From: Laburnicola sp. R22_1
Lineage: Eukaryota; Ascomycota; Dothideomycetes; Pleosporales; Didymosphaeriaceae
Reading direction: 5' to 3'
Assembly: GCA_014281115.1 (NCBI GenBank)
Contig: JACONQ010000020.1
Location: forward strand, 62,001 to 126,000
Length of the DNA: 64,000 nt
In this document: positions 34,500 to 46,710 of the stretch, piece after piece
How positions within the stretch are numbered: the first letter of the stretch is position 1
Layout of the letters: each line of letters starts with the position of its first letter
Translations under genes and position numbers: made by a program
The notes under the pieces: generated by a model
What the model was told of the DNA's origin: nothing
The model's database searches: none
The model's input: only the letters and a program-made list of their open reading frames with translations

Positions 34500-35990
34500 C
34501 ATTAGTGCGTGGGTTGCTTCTGCGCCTAAATTCTGTCTCCTACTCACTCCTCTACCTGACGACAACTCGAAGCTGCGTCCTCCCTTAAAGCGAAAGCGCG
34601 CCATGTCCCTCCCCGCGAACACGCCCGCCTCTAGCTCATATCGCAGCGACAGCCTGAAGCGGCAAAGGACTAATAATACTAATGATGTTTAGCCTAAACA
34701 AAGCGCGTCGCAGCTTAGAAGCGAAACTCCACTGGCTTTAAACTAAAGGAATACATTTAGCCCTCCTACTAGTTGTGTTTTCTTAAGTCCAAAATGTTCA
34801 TTGAGCCCAACGCGCAAGACGCCAATTATACTAAGAAGTGCATACCCGCTAGTGCTAGTAGAGAGCCTTAATGGCCTAAAGGAGGCACCACTAAAGCATG
34901 CTGAACGACTTGGTAACTGGCTTGCCAAGAGTATAGACTTTGGCTTTATTTCTTAGGGCTTGCAGGTACGTACATGCAATTAACTTAATTTTTGTAAGTC
35001 TAATTCTTATGTGTCTAGCATGTTATTAAGAACGATCCTGAAGTGGGCCACCAAACCACCAAACTAGCTAACTTCAACTATAATGACACGCGCTCTGCTG
35101 AGGAGCTGTTAACTATATAGAACAAAGCTAAGAATATCTTTCTTAATGCGCGCGATTGCAAAGATGGCGGCCAAGATAAGAATGTGTAGTGCGATAATGT
35201 GGTGCGACCTCTGGTTTATTTGGCAATGGAATTATACAGTAATAATAGATAGTGGTTCTAGAGTGTGTATGTGCGCCGTTCTCTAATTCCTTTAACATAT
35301 AGCTAACTCACTATATATCTAGTTAATCGCAGTCTATTAATCCTCTCTACCTCTCCACGATCGCCGCCCCCTCTCTAAGCGACTCTAGACGCCGCAAACT
35401 CATGGACCGCAAAACCGACTACGTCCTCTCATACTCACATCGCCACTCCAATATCTTAGCCCTCTACAGAAGACTAAACGCTATAAATAATAGAGAAATT
35501 AGACACACTCTTAATACATTCACAAAGCGGACCGCCCTCTTTTTTAGCTTTGAGGTCAAACCCGCATCTAGAGACTACACAGAGGCGGAGCTCTAGATAA
35601 GTATATAAATCGCCGCATCCTTGCGTAAAAAGCAGGAGCTCGCACAAATTACGCAAACTCTATTCAAACTAACAACAATGGTTGAGCCTGCGCTTACTAT
35701 TGTTAGATACAAGCATTCCGTCTACTACGCGTATCCGCGTGAGGATCTAGTGTTAGGGAGGAGTGGCGTGCATATTCTGGGCCCGGATCTAGATTAGTTT
35801 AAGAGGCTAAGTACAGATTCCATACGTGGAATTTTTTAATTGCTTAAGTTATATAGGAATTTACTAATGTATGGAGTGGACAAGAGAGAGAATGGGTATT
35901 AGGGAGGGTTCTTTAGACCCGTTCTAGATAAACTAGCTGGCGCCTTAAAAGATTAGCACTAATAAATTCTTAGCATTTGTCTACGCCTGT
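34500..35990 (+). pseudogene. PD-(D/E)XK nuclease-like fungal protein, RIP-degraded
   Basis: Translation in pieces recovers the fungal PD-(D/E)XK-like family (the type in Pfam PF20516). A basic N-terminal segment, LRPPLKRKRAMSLPANTPAS (about 34575-34635), is followed by DSLKRQRTNNTN. Near 35220-35400 comes the lead-in ELYSNNRQWF. Then MDRKTDYVLSYSHRH (35402-35446) supplies the conserved Asp. FFSFEVKPASRDYTEAEL (about 35540-35595) gives the E-x-K catalytic pair. The tail VYYAYPREDLVLGRSGVHIL and LLMYGVDKRENGY (about 35725-35900) also matches. Stops (TAG) and shifted frames break the gene throughout, most at expected Gln or Trp. Family members are probable nucleases of unknown role, sometimes carried by mobile elements. 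End points are approximate. Confidence 0.7.
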
Positions 35991-38576
35991 TTTAAACACT
36001 CACCACACCCAACTTTATTAACACCGAAGACTCTTTGGAGGGAAATATTATCACAATATACAAGCGGAATAGTATTGCCTAAACTAAGCTAGCCAAGGGT
36101 TCTATTTTGGTACCCGCAGTGGGTCCCATTTAAGAAAACCTGGTCAGATCCGCTAATGATATCACCTGCTTGTGGCTGGAGGAAACCGTGCTTAAAACGC
36201 CTTAGCGCCGCTGCCCTGGCTGGCAACAACGACCACTTTTAAAAGACCTTTATTATGCCGAAAATTCGAGCGCCTCCTTAACAAGTTAAGGAGGCAATGG
36301 TTTGTAGATATGTCTGAAGAGAACAGTGCTGTATGCAGCTCTGGATAGTGTAGGGTCTTGCCGTGCATAGCCACCACCACAGCTCTGCTAATAGTCATCC
36401 CTTACGAATATTAACAATCTAAATTCCTTATGACTGTTGGAGGTTGTACTAAAGCACCTTTCTATAGCCCTAATAATTGCAGTGCTTGTGTAAGGAGCTG
36501 TTGGTTGTTTAACTGTACAATAGCTGTATTACCAAAGGTATGCAGAGCCTTTCCGCCCTTTGTATGCGCTTGCAATAATGGCGTTTTTGCTAGTAGCGCT
36601 TAGTTAAAAGTTGACGCCCATATATAAGCGAATTAAACATATTGTAAACTGCGCTCTTTGACATATCCTCTTCTAGAGTTTAGTATAGTGGACAGAATTC
36701 TATATGGCAAGCGCTTTAAAGGTACGATTCGATTTCCTTTATGTCTTTAGGACCCAGAACATCTGCTTTTTATATTAGTTAAGTGTTTGGAAATTCTGCC
36801 AATTAGTTAGCAGAATTATGAACATAGCCCTCCACGCCGTCAAGGCTTAGTATGTCTAGGTTTAACAATGGTTAAAAGCTTAATAATCCTATAATCTTTC
36901 TTGTTTTGTCTGCCGGCGCAGTTTCACCCTCCACATCTTTAGAGTTTACTATTTCTAAATTATTTGTAAGCACCCAACCGTCTTCAAATGGCCCTATAGC
37001 GTCTTCAAAGTAACTCGGCATTTTAACGTCTATACCCCAACCAAAAAGATTATTACTATCGAAAGCGGGAATATTATTGTTATAATTACTAAGATTCAAA
37101 CCCAGGCCTCTGTTGTTGGGATTGTGGCCATTGGGAACGAACAACCCCTTAGCGTCTAAGCTATTCAAATCACAAACGCTTTAATGGTTACCAAGATCAT
37201 CCTCTACAAATCCTCTAGCACCTAGATTAATATCCTGGTCAATTAATCCTTCTTGACTATTTCGCTCTAATAAGAAATTGTTTGTGCGTTTAGAAGCTTG
37301 CTAAGGCACATTAGTAAAGCTTCGCGATCTAGTGGTTAGTTCGTTTGTCTAGACCACATCCCTGTAACGTAGGTAGAGAGTATTAGAAATCTGGAGTGTA
37401 TCTAACCAACGCTGTAGTGTGTCCTAAACATTCTCACTCTACAGTTAAACAGCAAGGAGTAACTGGGTAAGCTCTTTGTTGTCTACTTTTGGGTTAGTCT
37501 CGTTCTAGTCCTGAGCGAATCGCTTTAGTTGTTAATACCATAGTGTCGGAGCAAAAGGCTAACCTTCCACTCCTAAGAATAGAAGAATAATGAACCGTCA
37601 CACATAGGTACTTTGTAACAAGCTTAAAAGGACAATAACATACTAAAACGAGACTTAGAGCCTCATTTAGGTCCATAATGTCAATGAATTAGAAGAATCA
37701 AATTAAGACTATAATAGTTAGCCCGCTATACCCAACCACGCCACATAAAAATTTTATCACGTAACATGCCGCCAGACAGAGGTATTAGAGCATGGCCAAC
37801 TTAACAAGGTATAGCGGGCGCAACCAAAAATTAAAAATGTTTCCATTACTACCACTAAAACATTTATAGTAAGACATTACTTTTAACTGCATGCCTACGT
37901 AATTAAAATTTAATTGAGACTATTAAGATTATGACCTTAAGGTATATAGATCGTGGTAGCAACAGTGTTATTATATAGACAGTACCATATCGCAATTGTT
38001 ATTAAACGTAGCTGCCAGTCAGTCTTTTTTAAAGGCACAAGAGCTTAGTGGTGTATCCCTAAGTACGTTTGTAGCATCTATTTCCACCTCGTTAGTCATA
38101 TTCAGAGTAGAGATAATCATTTTTCTCGTAATCCAGAAAAGATTCCCTTCAATATAGTTAGTAGTCCATAATTTTTATTCAAACTATTAACTCATCAATA
38201 TAGCCCCAAGACTGCCGGATAGCGGACTAGTGAATTAGTCTGTCTAATGACGTCTAAAATAATACGATTCAATTAGAAGCGAGGTAATAACCTTAACGCT
38301 TACTTTTTCCAACAATACCTAAGAACATTAGTGTTAGTTTTTCTACCATCCTATCTCATAGTCCTACTTGCCAAAGCATCCGCCGCACTCTATCTTATCT
38401 TATATCTTTCCTATTACATCGTATTCCCCTCTAATAAGACAAGCCAAGACTAGAGCTCGCTGCGGCTTAGTCTAGAAATCAGCGCCGTTGGACTCAAGAA
38501 GCATGGGGACATAGTGGGTCTAATTAGGTCTTTTATTTAGTTAGCGGAGAGAACAACAGCAGGGGTTGAAGCTAGA
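35991..38576. other. AT-rich decayed sequence with unassigned minus-strand fragments
   Basis: On the plus strand, 36000-36180 still reads in fragments (TTPNFINTEDSLEG, SANDITCLWLEETVL) and may be the end of the nuclease-like gene or a separate one. On the minus strand, 36192-36398, 36872-37168 (Asn-rich, NPNNRGLGLNLSNYNNNI) and 37494-37676 are open and could be exons of one decayed gene. I recognise none of them. 37700-38576 has no ORF above about 40 codons and many TAG/TAA triplets, consistent with RIP. Confidence 0.35.
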
Positions 38577-38581
38577 GAGCA

Positions 38582-38733
38582 TGTTAGTGTGGAGTACGAT
38601 ATCACATGATACCACCAACCTGATGTAGACTAGTTGCTGATCACGATTCTGCTACTTAAGCAGTTTCTCTGTTCAGCTTGTTACAATCAACTCAGTCTCT
38701 CATTCCTAATTGCTACCCTACTTATCCCTTACA
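38582..38733 (+). repeat. Copia-2 5' LTR
   Basis: 152 bp from TGTTAGTG to CCTTACA, identical to the 3' LTR. Confidence 0.95.
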
Positions 38734-38744
38734 GTTATGAGCCC
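38734..38744 (+). other. Copia-2 primer binding site, initiator-tRNA-Met anticodon type
   Basis: GTTATGAGCCC follows the LTR directly. Its complement, GGGCTCATAAC, is the anticodon stem-loop sequence of fungal initiator tRNA-Met (anticodon CAT), which points to a half-tRNA primer. Confidence 0.65.
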
Positions 38745-38844
38745 GGCCTACGCTTAATTCGACTGCAGTTCACACTCTACTTACTTACTATACACACGCG
38801 CTTTCCACAACGGAGATTAACTCGACGAGCTCTAGTTTGCCACA

Positions 38845-41800
38845 ATGAGCAACAAAGAGGACGAGCTGATCGTTAAGGAGACAATTATTCTTAACAAGCC
38901 GAGCGATTAGTCGAAGTGGATCTTTCTGCGAAAGAGGACCGCTAAGGCATACAAGATCTAGGACTATTGTAACCCAGATTTGACAGTAGACACTGTCAAG
39001 AAAATCTATAATAAGAAACCTAAGGAGCGACTACTACGCTTATTCAAAAAGGACAACACACCTAACAAAGCTTTAAGCATTGTCCAGGGCGACGATAATA
39101 TTGAACCAGACAAACTCACGAAATCTGAACAAGAGGACTACACCTTCTGGCATGGGTTCTACGCAACAAAGCTGGCAGCCTAGCAGAAGAAGGAGAACGC
39201 TCTTAACAACCTGGCACGGGAGATTGCAAGGACAATCGCCAGCAGGCATATCCCAGTTATTAAGGATGCTGAAACTCCCTACGAACAACTTATGCAACTT
39301 AAGAAGATATTCTATATGTTAGTAGCAGAACGCAAGTATGAGTTGCTCGAGCAGTACGACAAGATCAAGAAGGTTCCACAACGACAGAAGATAGATGCTT
39401 GGTATGAGAGCTACATCACTATCCTTCGCGACATGATCAAACTGAAACTACCTGAAGTCCAGGACTATCGAGCACAGCAGGACTTTCTTCGAGCAATTAG
39501 GGGAATTGATGAGTCCTTTGTTACGCACGAAATTCAGGAGATCACGCGAGCTGAGATAAACGGAACCCTGTATATGGATCCTGTTGCACTAGTGGAGAAC
39601 TATTGACAGTTCCGACGCACCTTGAACCCTGTAGCGTCAGCACTTGGAACATACGCCGTTTTAGGACGCCCTAGTCCAAACACCAACAGCAACACCCAGA
39701 AACGTACAGTCACGTGCATCTGCGGGGAACAGCACCTGTTTAAACAGTGCTCCTATGTGGTGCCTTCTTTCCGACCCGCTGGATGGAGGCCCAACCCAGT
39801 TGTCTTAGCTGAGTTTGACAGAGTTAGGAAACTAGGCAAAGGCAACCCTTTAAGCGCAGCTCTGTTTGGAGCTGAGAAGAAAGCTAGTGAAAAGGCAGCT
39901 GCTGCCAACAAGAATGATTTCTCAATAGACACTGGTCACCCTCCATTGAATGCTCAAAACTCAATAGGAGCAGTTATGCACTAGCAAGGCAGCCAGAACG
40001 CAGCTCAGGTTGTTACTCCACTTAGTACAGCTGCTGTTCAACAGCCTCCACCGCCATTAATTAACAAGTGGATACTGGATCCTAGCTCCAATCTACATGT
40101 CACAAACCATTGGCCAAAGACTTGGGAGAAGATCCGAGATGGACACCCAGATAATATCCTACTAGCTGGCACGCAAGCCCTGCAGATATATAAGTAGGGA
40201 AATGTTAAGCTGTTTGTTGATACTCTAACTGGCGAACGTCGAGTGACTATGACATAGGTAGCACTTATTCCCACGTTATTTACATTAGTAGTGTCACTCT
40301 TACGCTGTCAATCAGTTGGTATTGAGTTCGACTCGGGACGTAGCTGTCTCTATCTGAGGAGCGCTTTAATGGACATATTCTGCACACTTAATAAGCAGGG
40401 TGGCTATTGGGTTATGGACTCTAACAAGGCAACACGTCCGAACGCATCAGAGTTGTACACATTCGCGATTCAATCGAAGTTAGCCAAGCCAAGCCGTATA
40501 GAGCGCAAGCCTCTACAAGTCACCCCTACAGAAGCTTATTAGATGCTAGCTCATGCAGGACAACGCGCGGTTGAACACCTAGAGCAGGCAGTGGATAGTA
40601 TCAAGCTTATCACTGGCCCCCAAGCTCCACAATGGAGGGAATGTGAAAAGTGCATTAACTCTAAGCTTTCTAAGATTATTAGTTGACGCCCTTAACGCGA
40701 GCCTGCAACACGCCCCTTTGAACGTATCGGCATCAACCTTGTACAACTCAGGAAGACGGGTGAAGCTTGCTATAATAGGGACAAGTGGCTCTTACACGCT
40801 GTGTGTTAACATAGCAGATACTATTTAGGGAAGACTCTTTGTAATAAGAAGAAGGAGACTCTAACGCGCTTAGTTCGACAGATACTGGCGCTTATACAGA
40901 CCCAGTTTGACGCGATTGTTGTATATGTTCGCTGTGACAACGAAAAGGGTTATGCTGATCTCTAGGAGGTCTTTTAAGACCTGGGTATCACAGCTAAGCG
41001 ACGTGCTGTTAGTGCAGAAGAGATGACTGGCCTGCCCAAGAAGGCTGGTAACCTTATTATCACTGCGGCAAGAGCTTTGCGGATTGAAGCAAATTTGCCT
41101 AAGGAACTAGCTAACGAGTTATGCCTAACGGCTATTTACATCCTCAATCGATTGCCAACAGAGGTTCTTAACTAGAAGACGCCCTACAAACATGTACGCA
41201 AGGTGAAGCCGTCTCTTGCACACATAGACGTTATCGGTGCCAAAGCCCTATTTCGTAATACCAAGGTGGCCAAAGGTGACAAGCTCGAGTCAAGGTCGAT
41301 TACTGGATGGCTAGTTGGATACGAAGGAACGAATATCTTCCATGTATGGGTTCCTGGGGCTGACAGTGTTGTTCAAACACGTGATGTTGTCTTCGTACGA
41401 GACCAACGCTACTCGGCTCTACAACTTGAGCCTATGACGGAGGAGATACGACGCGTAGTCAGAGTCCTTGATATCGATTCATCGGACGAGGAGGAAGATC
41501 CCGTTATCGAGCAGATCTATCGTAATATAACACATCGTTAACATACAGTTGAGGATGATGTTGAGGATCAAGAAGAAGAGGCTACTAGGCCAGATAATGC
41601 CGAAGAGCAGATTCAATAGGAGGCCTATGAAGAATTACTCACACCCTAAGAGACACCAGTACCTAGCACTTATAATTGTTCTTAACTAAAAGGCTGGAGA
41701 GAGATTACTTCTAGAGATACTGCGCCAAACCGCTATTAGAATAACGCTCTAAGACGGACAAACCCTAATATTGCTGCAGACAATATTGTTCTAGGGTCCT

Positions 41801-43596
41801 GTTGTTGGGGAGGTGGTAGAGGAGACGATACGCCTAGGGACCATTTCAGTACGCACGCTTCTCTGTACTAGCAAACGTTTGCTACGGCAATCGTGCAACT
41901 GCCCCCAAATAAAGAGTTAAAGGTTCACTGTAATCAACTGCCGCCGCCACCAAAGAACTGGGCTGAGGTCAAATCCCGCCCTAATGCTGATAAGTGGTTC
42001 GCTACTGCGGACAAGAAGATTAAGGAGCAGCTTCACAAAGGTGTATTTAAGAAGGTGAAAGATAATATAAAGGAGCACCCAGATGCTGAGACCCTGCCGC
42101 TAATGTAGGTTTTCACGTACAAGTTCGATGCTAATGGCTACTTAACTAGCTACAAAGCTCGACTAGTCGTGAGAGGAGATTTGCAGACGACTTGGGATAA
42201 TACCTACGCAGCTACCCTCGCGGCTCAAACGCTCCGCTTCCTTATCGCTATTATGTGCGCCTTTGGACTCCTTACCTACTAGTACGACGTTAAGAATGCT
42301 TTCCTTAACGCGTACCTAGCCCGACTCTGTTATGTCTGGACTCTAGATAGGTTCTAAGACAGACTAGGCAATATGATGCGACTACGCTAAGCACTGTATA
42401 GGCTTAAGGATGCCCCAGCGCTGTGGCACAAACACCTAAAGAAGACCCTTGTTAATATGGGCTTCACTTAAGTTAAGGGTATCCCTTGCCTATTCACTAA
42501 TGGCAAGCTGATACTATTCTATTACGTAGATAATATTGTTGTCCTTTTCCGCAAAGGCGATCAATAATATCATCAACAGTTTCAACGCGAGTTCACGAAA
42601 CAATACAAGACACGAAGCTTAGGAGAACTACGCTAGTTTCTAGGAATACGCATTATTAGAGACTATGCGAAAGGTAAGGTCTGGATAATCCAAGACTCCT
42701 ACATCGCAAAAGTCTGCCACGACCACAATCTCCTTTAGGGCAGCCAACACCCTAAGGTCCCTCTGCGCGAGTCTTATCTCCCCCCAAGTACAGATGAACC
42801 TAACGCGGAGCGCACCCGCCTATATCAGATCCTAGTTAGATGCCTTGGCTTCATCTCATATTTCACCCAGCCTAATGTGGCAAAAGCGCACTCGATACTT
42901 GCCCGCCATCTAAATAATCCAAGCTAAAAGCATCTTACTGCTGTTAAGTCTGTGTGGCAATACTTATACGACTTCTGATTCTGGGCAATTAGAGCAATAA
43001 CAACAGCACGCTCTAAGAACGCCAACTATATTAGTCAAATTAACAATAAGGAAGCTGAGGAGTTGTTGTTCTTTGGTGCCTCTAATGCCGCGTTTGCTAA
43101 CAATCCTAATACTGCTTGAAGCTCATTCGCCTATGTGTTTAAGCTCTATGGTATGGTCATTAATTAGAAGGCAAAAATTATGAGATCTGTTACCAAATTA
43201 ACTACTAAGGCCGAACTGTTTGCCCTGTCAACTGCTGGCACTAAGTTATCCTGGTGGATGAACACCTTTAAAGCTATTAGGTTTAATCCAGAGGTTCGAC
43301 CTACGTTGTACTGTAATAACTAGCAAACAGTCTCTATCGCCAACAAGGACGAAGAAAAGCTCGACACAAAGCTTAGACATATCAAAGTACATTAGATGTG
43401 GATCCGCGAGCAAGTTGAAGCCGGGAACATTGACGTTACCTGGATAGGAACTGCTAATATGCCCGCTAATGAATTGACAAAGTCTCTCTCTAATAGTAGC
43501 AAGCACGAGCGATTCTTACAGCAATTAGGAATGACCAATATCCGCCAACAAGTTATTGGTTTAGAGGATAAATTTGTTACATCTGTCGTTACCTAA
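38845..43596 (+). pseudogene. Copia-2 gag-pol polyprotein, inactivated
   Basis: One frame of 1,584 codons runs from ATG 38845 to TAA 43594-43596, broken by stops but not by frameshifts. Gag survives best (38980-39984) and has a CCHC knuckle at 39715-39750 (C-x2-C-x3-H-x4-C). The protease is degenerate (LDPSSNLHV near 40076). The pre-integrase zinc region CEKCINSKLSK is near 40646, and integrase includes ARALRIEANLPKELANEL (about 41070-41120) and ITGWLVGYEGTNIFHVW (41305-41350). The RT active site reads YVDN at 42523-42534 in place of YVDD, a G-to-A change. RNase H/terminal region 43396-43596 is open. The RT could not be active. Confidence 0.9.
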
Positions 43597-43695
43597 TAGA
43601 GTTCTTCCTAGGGAGGTGCCCTAGAGGCCCTCTGTTCACTCATTTTGCTTTATTATACTTTACAGCACTCCGCTACCTTTGTGCTGTGGGAAGTG

Positions 43696-43847
43696 TGTTA
43701 GTGTGGAGTACGATATCACATGATACCACCAACCTGATGTAGACTAGTTGCTGATCACGATTCTGCTACTTAAGCAGTTTCTCTGTTCAGCTTGTTACAA
43801 TCAACTCAGTCTCTCATTCCTAATTGCTACCCTACTTATCCCTTACA
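43696..43847 (+). repeat. Copia-2 3' LTR
   Basis: 152 bp, no difference from the 5' LTR. Confidence 0.95.
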
Positions 43848-43852
43848 GAGCA

Positions 43853-45836
43853 TTATAGGTATCGCTGTGTGTTAGACTACATCTTAAAGTGTATAGAATC
43901 GCTATATAACTACACACCCTTCAGCAGTACAGCCGCTATCAGGGTTCTGTTATCGCTTATCTTCCCTATAACCCCACAGTACACATACACCCTACGCCTC
44001 CGCGTGTAAGACTGCCCAGCGCTTAAGAAAGGCCGCAGCTAGTAGACAGACTAGTTTAACAATAAAATAGAGCTAATTACTAAATGCATAGCTCGCACCA
44101 TACACCAGCAACTATTAACATGACTACCTAGCAGGCTAAAGGTATTGTTTTAGTCTCAGTTAAGTAGATAAATTAAACTAGTAACATATGCGCTTTGCCT
44201 AGGTATAAGGTCCAACACACTAGTGCTTCTTAGGATTGCGCCATACAGTGGCCATGGGCGCAGCTAGCGAGCTTACGCTCCAGCAGGCAAATATATTCGA
44301 GATGTGCGTCGCAAGAGGTAATAGGTTCATCGCAGAATATTAATATTTTCGTGTAAATATGGTAATAGTGGGCGTTCAATCGCTCCAAACTAGACTGCAG
44401 GCTATTCTTAAGGGTAATATCTATTAAAAGTTCCTTAAGGCTCGCGCGATTGTTCACAACTATCTTACTAAGCCCCTACTCAAGCTATTGCACAATACTA
44501 TTAAGGTCTATCCCTAAGTCGCAGGACGCACCGTGTAGCGGGACAAATTTATAAAAAAGACATCTTAAAACCTTATTCTTTAGGTATATAGAGCTTTGAT
44601 TAATAAATATATATTCTATAGCTATCTGACTCTAGGATCCTAGCTTTTCTTTAGGTTTTACTCCATGGTTGTCGTGCAATATGTCAATTCGTTAACGCCG
44701 TCAATTGCCAAATTATTAATCCACCCCTGTTTTTTCAGAACATGCAAGACCTCCCTTAAATCCAGATGTTTAAGAAGAGAGCTTAATCACTAAAGAAATT
44801 TTTCCGAGCCATAAAATTCAATTTCACTAGATGAAGATGCTTTCCAAGAGTTTCACCGTCAGCTAATTGACCCTTAAAATCCTTAGATATTTTAGTAGTC
44901 CTTTATGTGCATTAGCGTGGCTAACAGCTAACAAGCTTGGCAGCACTAATATAAGTAATTTATATTACGTTACAGTATAGTGCGGGCTCAATCTAACTAG
45001 ATATAGAAGCTGCTTAAACAGAAGTACTAACCAGAGTAGCGAGACCGCATAAATCCTTCGCGTCACGCCAGCCATAAGGCTAATGTTAGCCCAACTTCAT
45101 TAGAACCAGTTTCTAAGAGTTAGAAACAATCTTGGGCATAGACTTTAGCTAAGCGAAAGCCTTATCGTGGGTGTATATAGAAAGGACTAGTTTGGCCATA
45201 AAAAGAAGGCTCATCGCGCTCAAGGTTAAAAAGTGTTAATATGATTATAATTTTCCAAATCAAACAGGGTAATAAGTATTATAAGAAGGTGTAGAAATTA
45301 TTCCAGTATAGGTACCGCAACTATTAGCATTTTGGGAAAGACCATCGTCTCCTAAAGTCGAAGTACCTATGCTTTGTCCCATAACACCGTGCGTCCCGCG
45401 ACCCCAGAATTGACCTTATCAGTCTTTCTTATACAGTATATAGTAGCGCACCTTTACTATGCTAGGCGACTAACCTAGGAAGCGTTTATATATCTCCTTC
45501 TACCCCATCTTCTACTTATCCATCTAGAGTTAATATAGTAGCTGTGGCTAAGATAACGTTACTTGTCGCGATGCCCTCGTCCTCCAGCCCCATCGCCCAG
45601 GAGTCGTGATAGACCGTGCCTCTTCCCCTTAGGTAGACAATTACTGTATTTAATATTAGAAAGGTAATATCTTACTCTATTCGTCCTAGCAGGAGCAAGG
45701 GAATAACTTTTAAGCTCCAGTTGTTCCCGCTATACCTTAATAAGGTGGAAAGTTCCAGCACCTCCGCCCAGCGGCATATCCTATAATTAAAACTAAATAA
45801 GGCGTATAGTCCGGATATGGCGAGGCGTAACTTAAT
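43853..45836. other. Decayed region between Copia-2 and the minisatellite
   Basis: This is AT-rich with many TAG/TAA. One minus-strand piece (below) looks like old coding sequence. Other short frames (43824-44009) start inside the LTR and are not credible. No repeats or RNA genes were recognised. Confidence 0.4.
44230..44540 (-). pseudogene. Remnant of an unrecognised fungal gene
   Basis: The minus frame reads SLKELLIDITLKNSLQSSLE, then HYYHIYTKILIFCDEP, then CDAHLEYICLLERKLAS and ends at 44230. The upstream part (about 44460-44540) continues in frame after single stops. The composition and the phrase IFCDEP look like genuine old protein, and I have a vague family impression but no name. All surrounding sequence is decayed. 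Confidence 0.3.
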
Positions 45837-46326
45837 AAACATTTTATTTATATAAACATTTTATTTATATAAACATTTTATTTATATAAACATTTTATTT
45901 ATATAAACATTTTATTTATATAAATATTTTATTTATATAAACATTTTACTTATATAAACATTTTATTTATATAAACGTTTTATTTATATAAACTTTTTAC
46001 TTATATAAACTTTTTATTTATATAAACTTTTTATTTATATAAACATTTAGTTTTTATAAACATTTTATTTATATAAACATTTTATTTATATAAACATTTT
46101 ATTTATATAAACTTTTTACTTATATAAACATTTTATTTATATAAACTTTTTATTTATATAAACTTTTTACTTATATAAACTTTTTATTTATATAAACTTT
46201 TTATTTATATAAACATTTAGTTTTTATAAACATTTTATTTATATAAACATTTTATTTATATAAACATTTTACTTATATAAACATTTAGTTTTTATAAACA
46301 TTTAGTTTTTATAAATATTTAGTTTT
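45837..46326. repeat. 17-bp AT-rich minisatellite, about 28 copies
   Basis: Tandem units of ATTTTATTTATATAAAC (17 bp), repeated from about 45837 to 46326. Variant units include ...AACTTTTTATTTATAT and ...AACATTTAGTTTTTAT. Variants recur in blocks: the order ...TTTTACTTATA, TTTTATTTATA, AACATTTAG is seen twice, which suggests higher-order duplication of several units. Most of each unit is A/T and parts are self-complementary (TTATATAA). Confidence 0.9.
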
Positions 46327-46384
46327 AAGATTAACCGACCTTATAACGTTAGGACGGCAAATGCAACTGCCGAGGCTAGATAGA

Positions 46385-46603
46385 TGTCAGATTGGATAGG
46401 TGATCCGAACAACTATCGTGAGTGGCAGGAGAGAGATGAAACAGCCCCTACCCAAATAGGGATAGTATGGAGGATTAGCTAAGAACCAAAACAGCGCACA
46501 AGCAGACCTCTAGAGGGAGGACACCCTAAAAGAATAACAACAACCAACATTACGCATTATTAAGATATGGACTTTATTTATTAATAAACCCTTTAATCTG
46601 ACA
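46385..46603 (+). repeat. Copia-3 5' LTR
   Basis: 219 bp from TGTCAGATTGG to AATCTGACA. Three sites here carry the derived T. Confidence 0.93.
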
Positions 46604-46614
46604 ATTAAGAGTCT
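46604..46614 (+). other. Copia-3 primer binding site, tRNA-Lys(CUU) anticodon type
   Basis: ATTAAGAGTCT directly follows the LTR. Its complement, AGACTCTTAAT, is the anticodon stem-loop of tRNA-Lys with anticodon CTT. Copia-4 has the same 11 bases in the same place. Confidence 0.55.
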
Positions 46615-46710
46615 TACTACCTCTACCTTAAACACTAGAACAACTAGAACGCTAATACAACTCGAGCCGAAACGACGCGACGTCGCACAGAACGATCAAA
46701 ATCCATCAAG

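Larger units (their letters stand above)
38582..43847 (+). mobile_element. Copia-2: full-length Ty1/copia LTR retrotransposon with identical LTRs
   Basis: 5,266 bp, with 152-bp LTRs that are identical base for base. It is flanked by GAGCA (38577-38581 and 43848-43852). The order is Gag, protease, integrase, RT, RNase H. Despite the identical LTRs, the coding region is full of stops. Confidence 0.95.

Noticed and set aside
36192..37676. Starship captain (tyrosine recombinase, DUF3435) on the minus strand
   Set aside because: The fragments are Asn-rich or nondescript and show none of the R...H-x-x-R...Y pattern or DUF3435 phrases I would expect.
45837..46326. CRISPR-like regular repeats
   Set aside because: The 17-bp units are head-to-tail with no unique spacers, and the organism is eukaryotic. 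This is a minisatellite.
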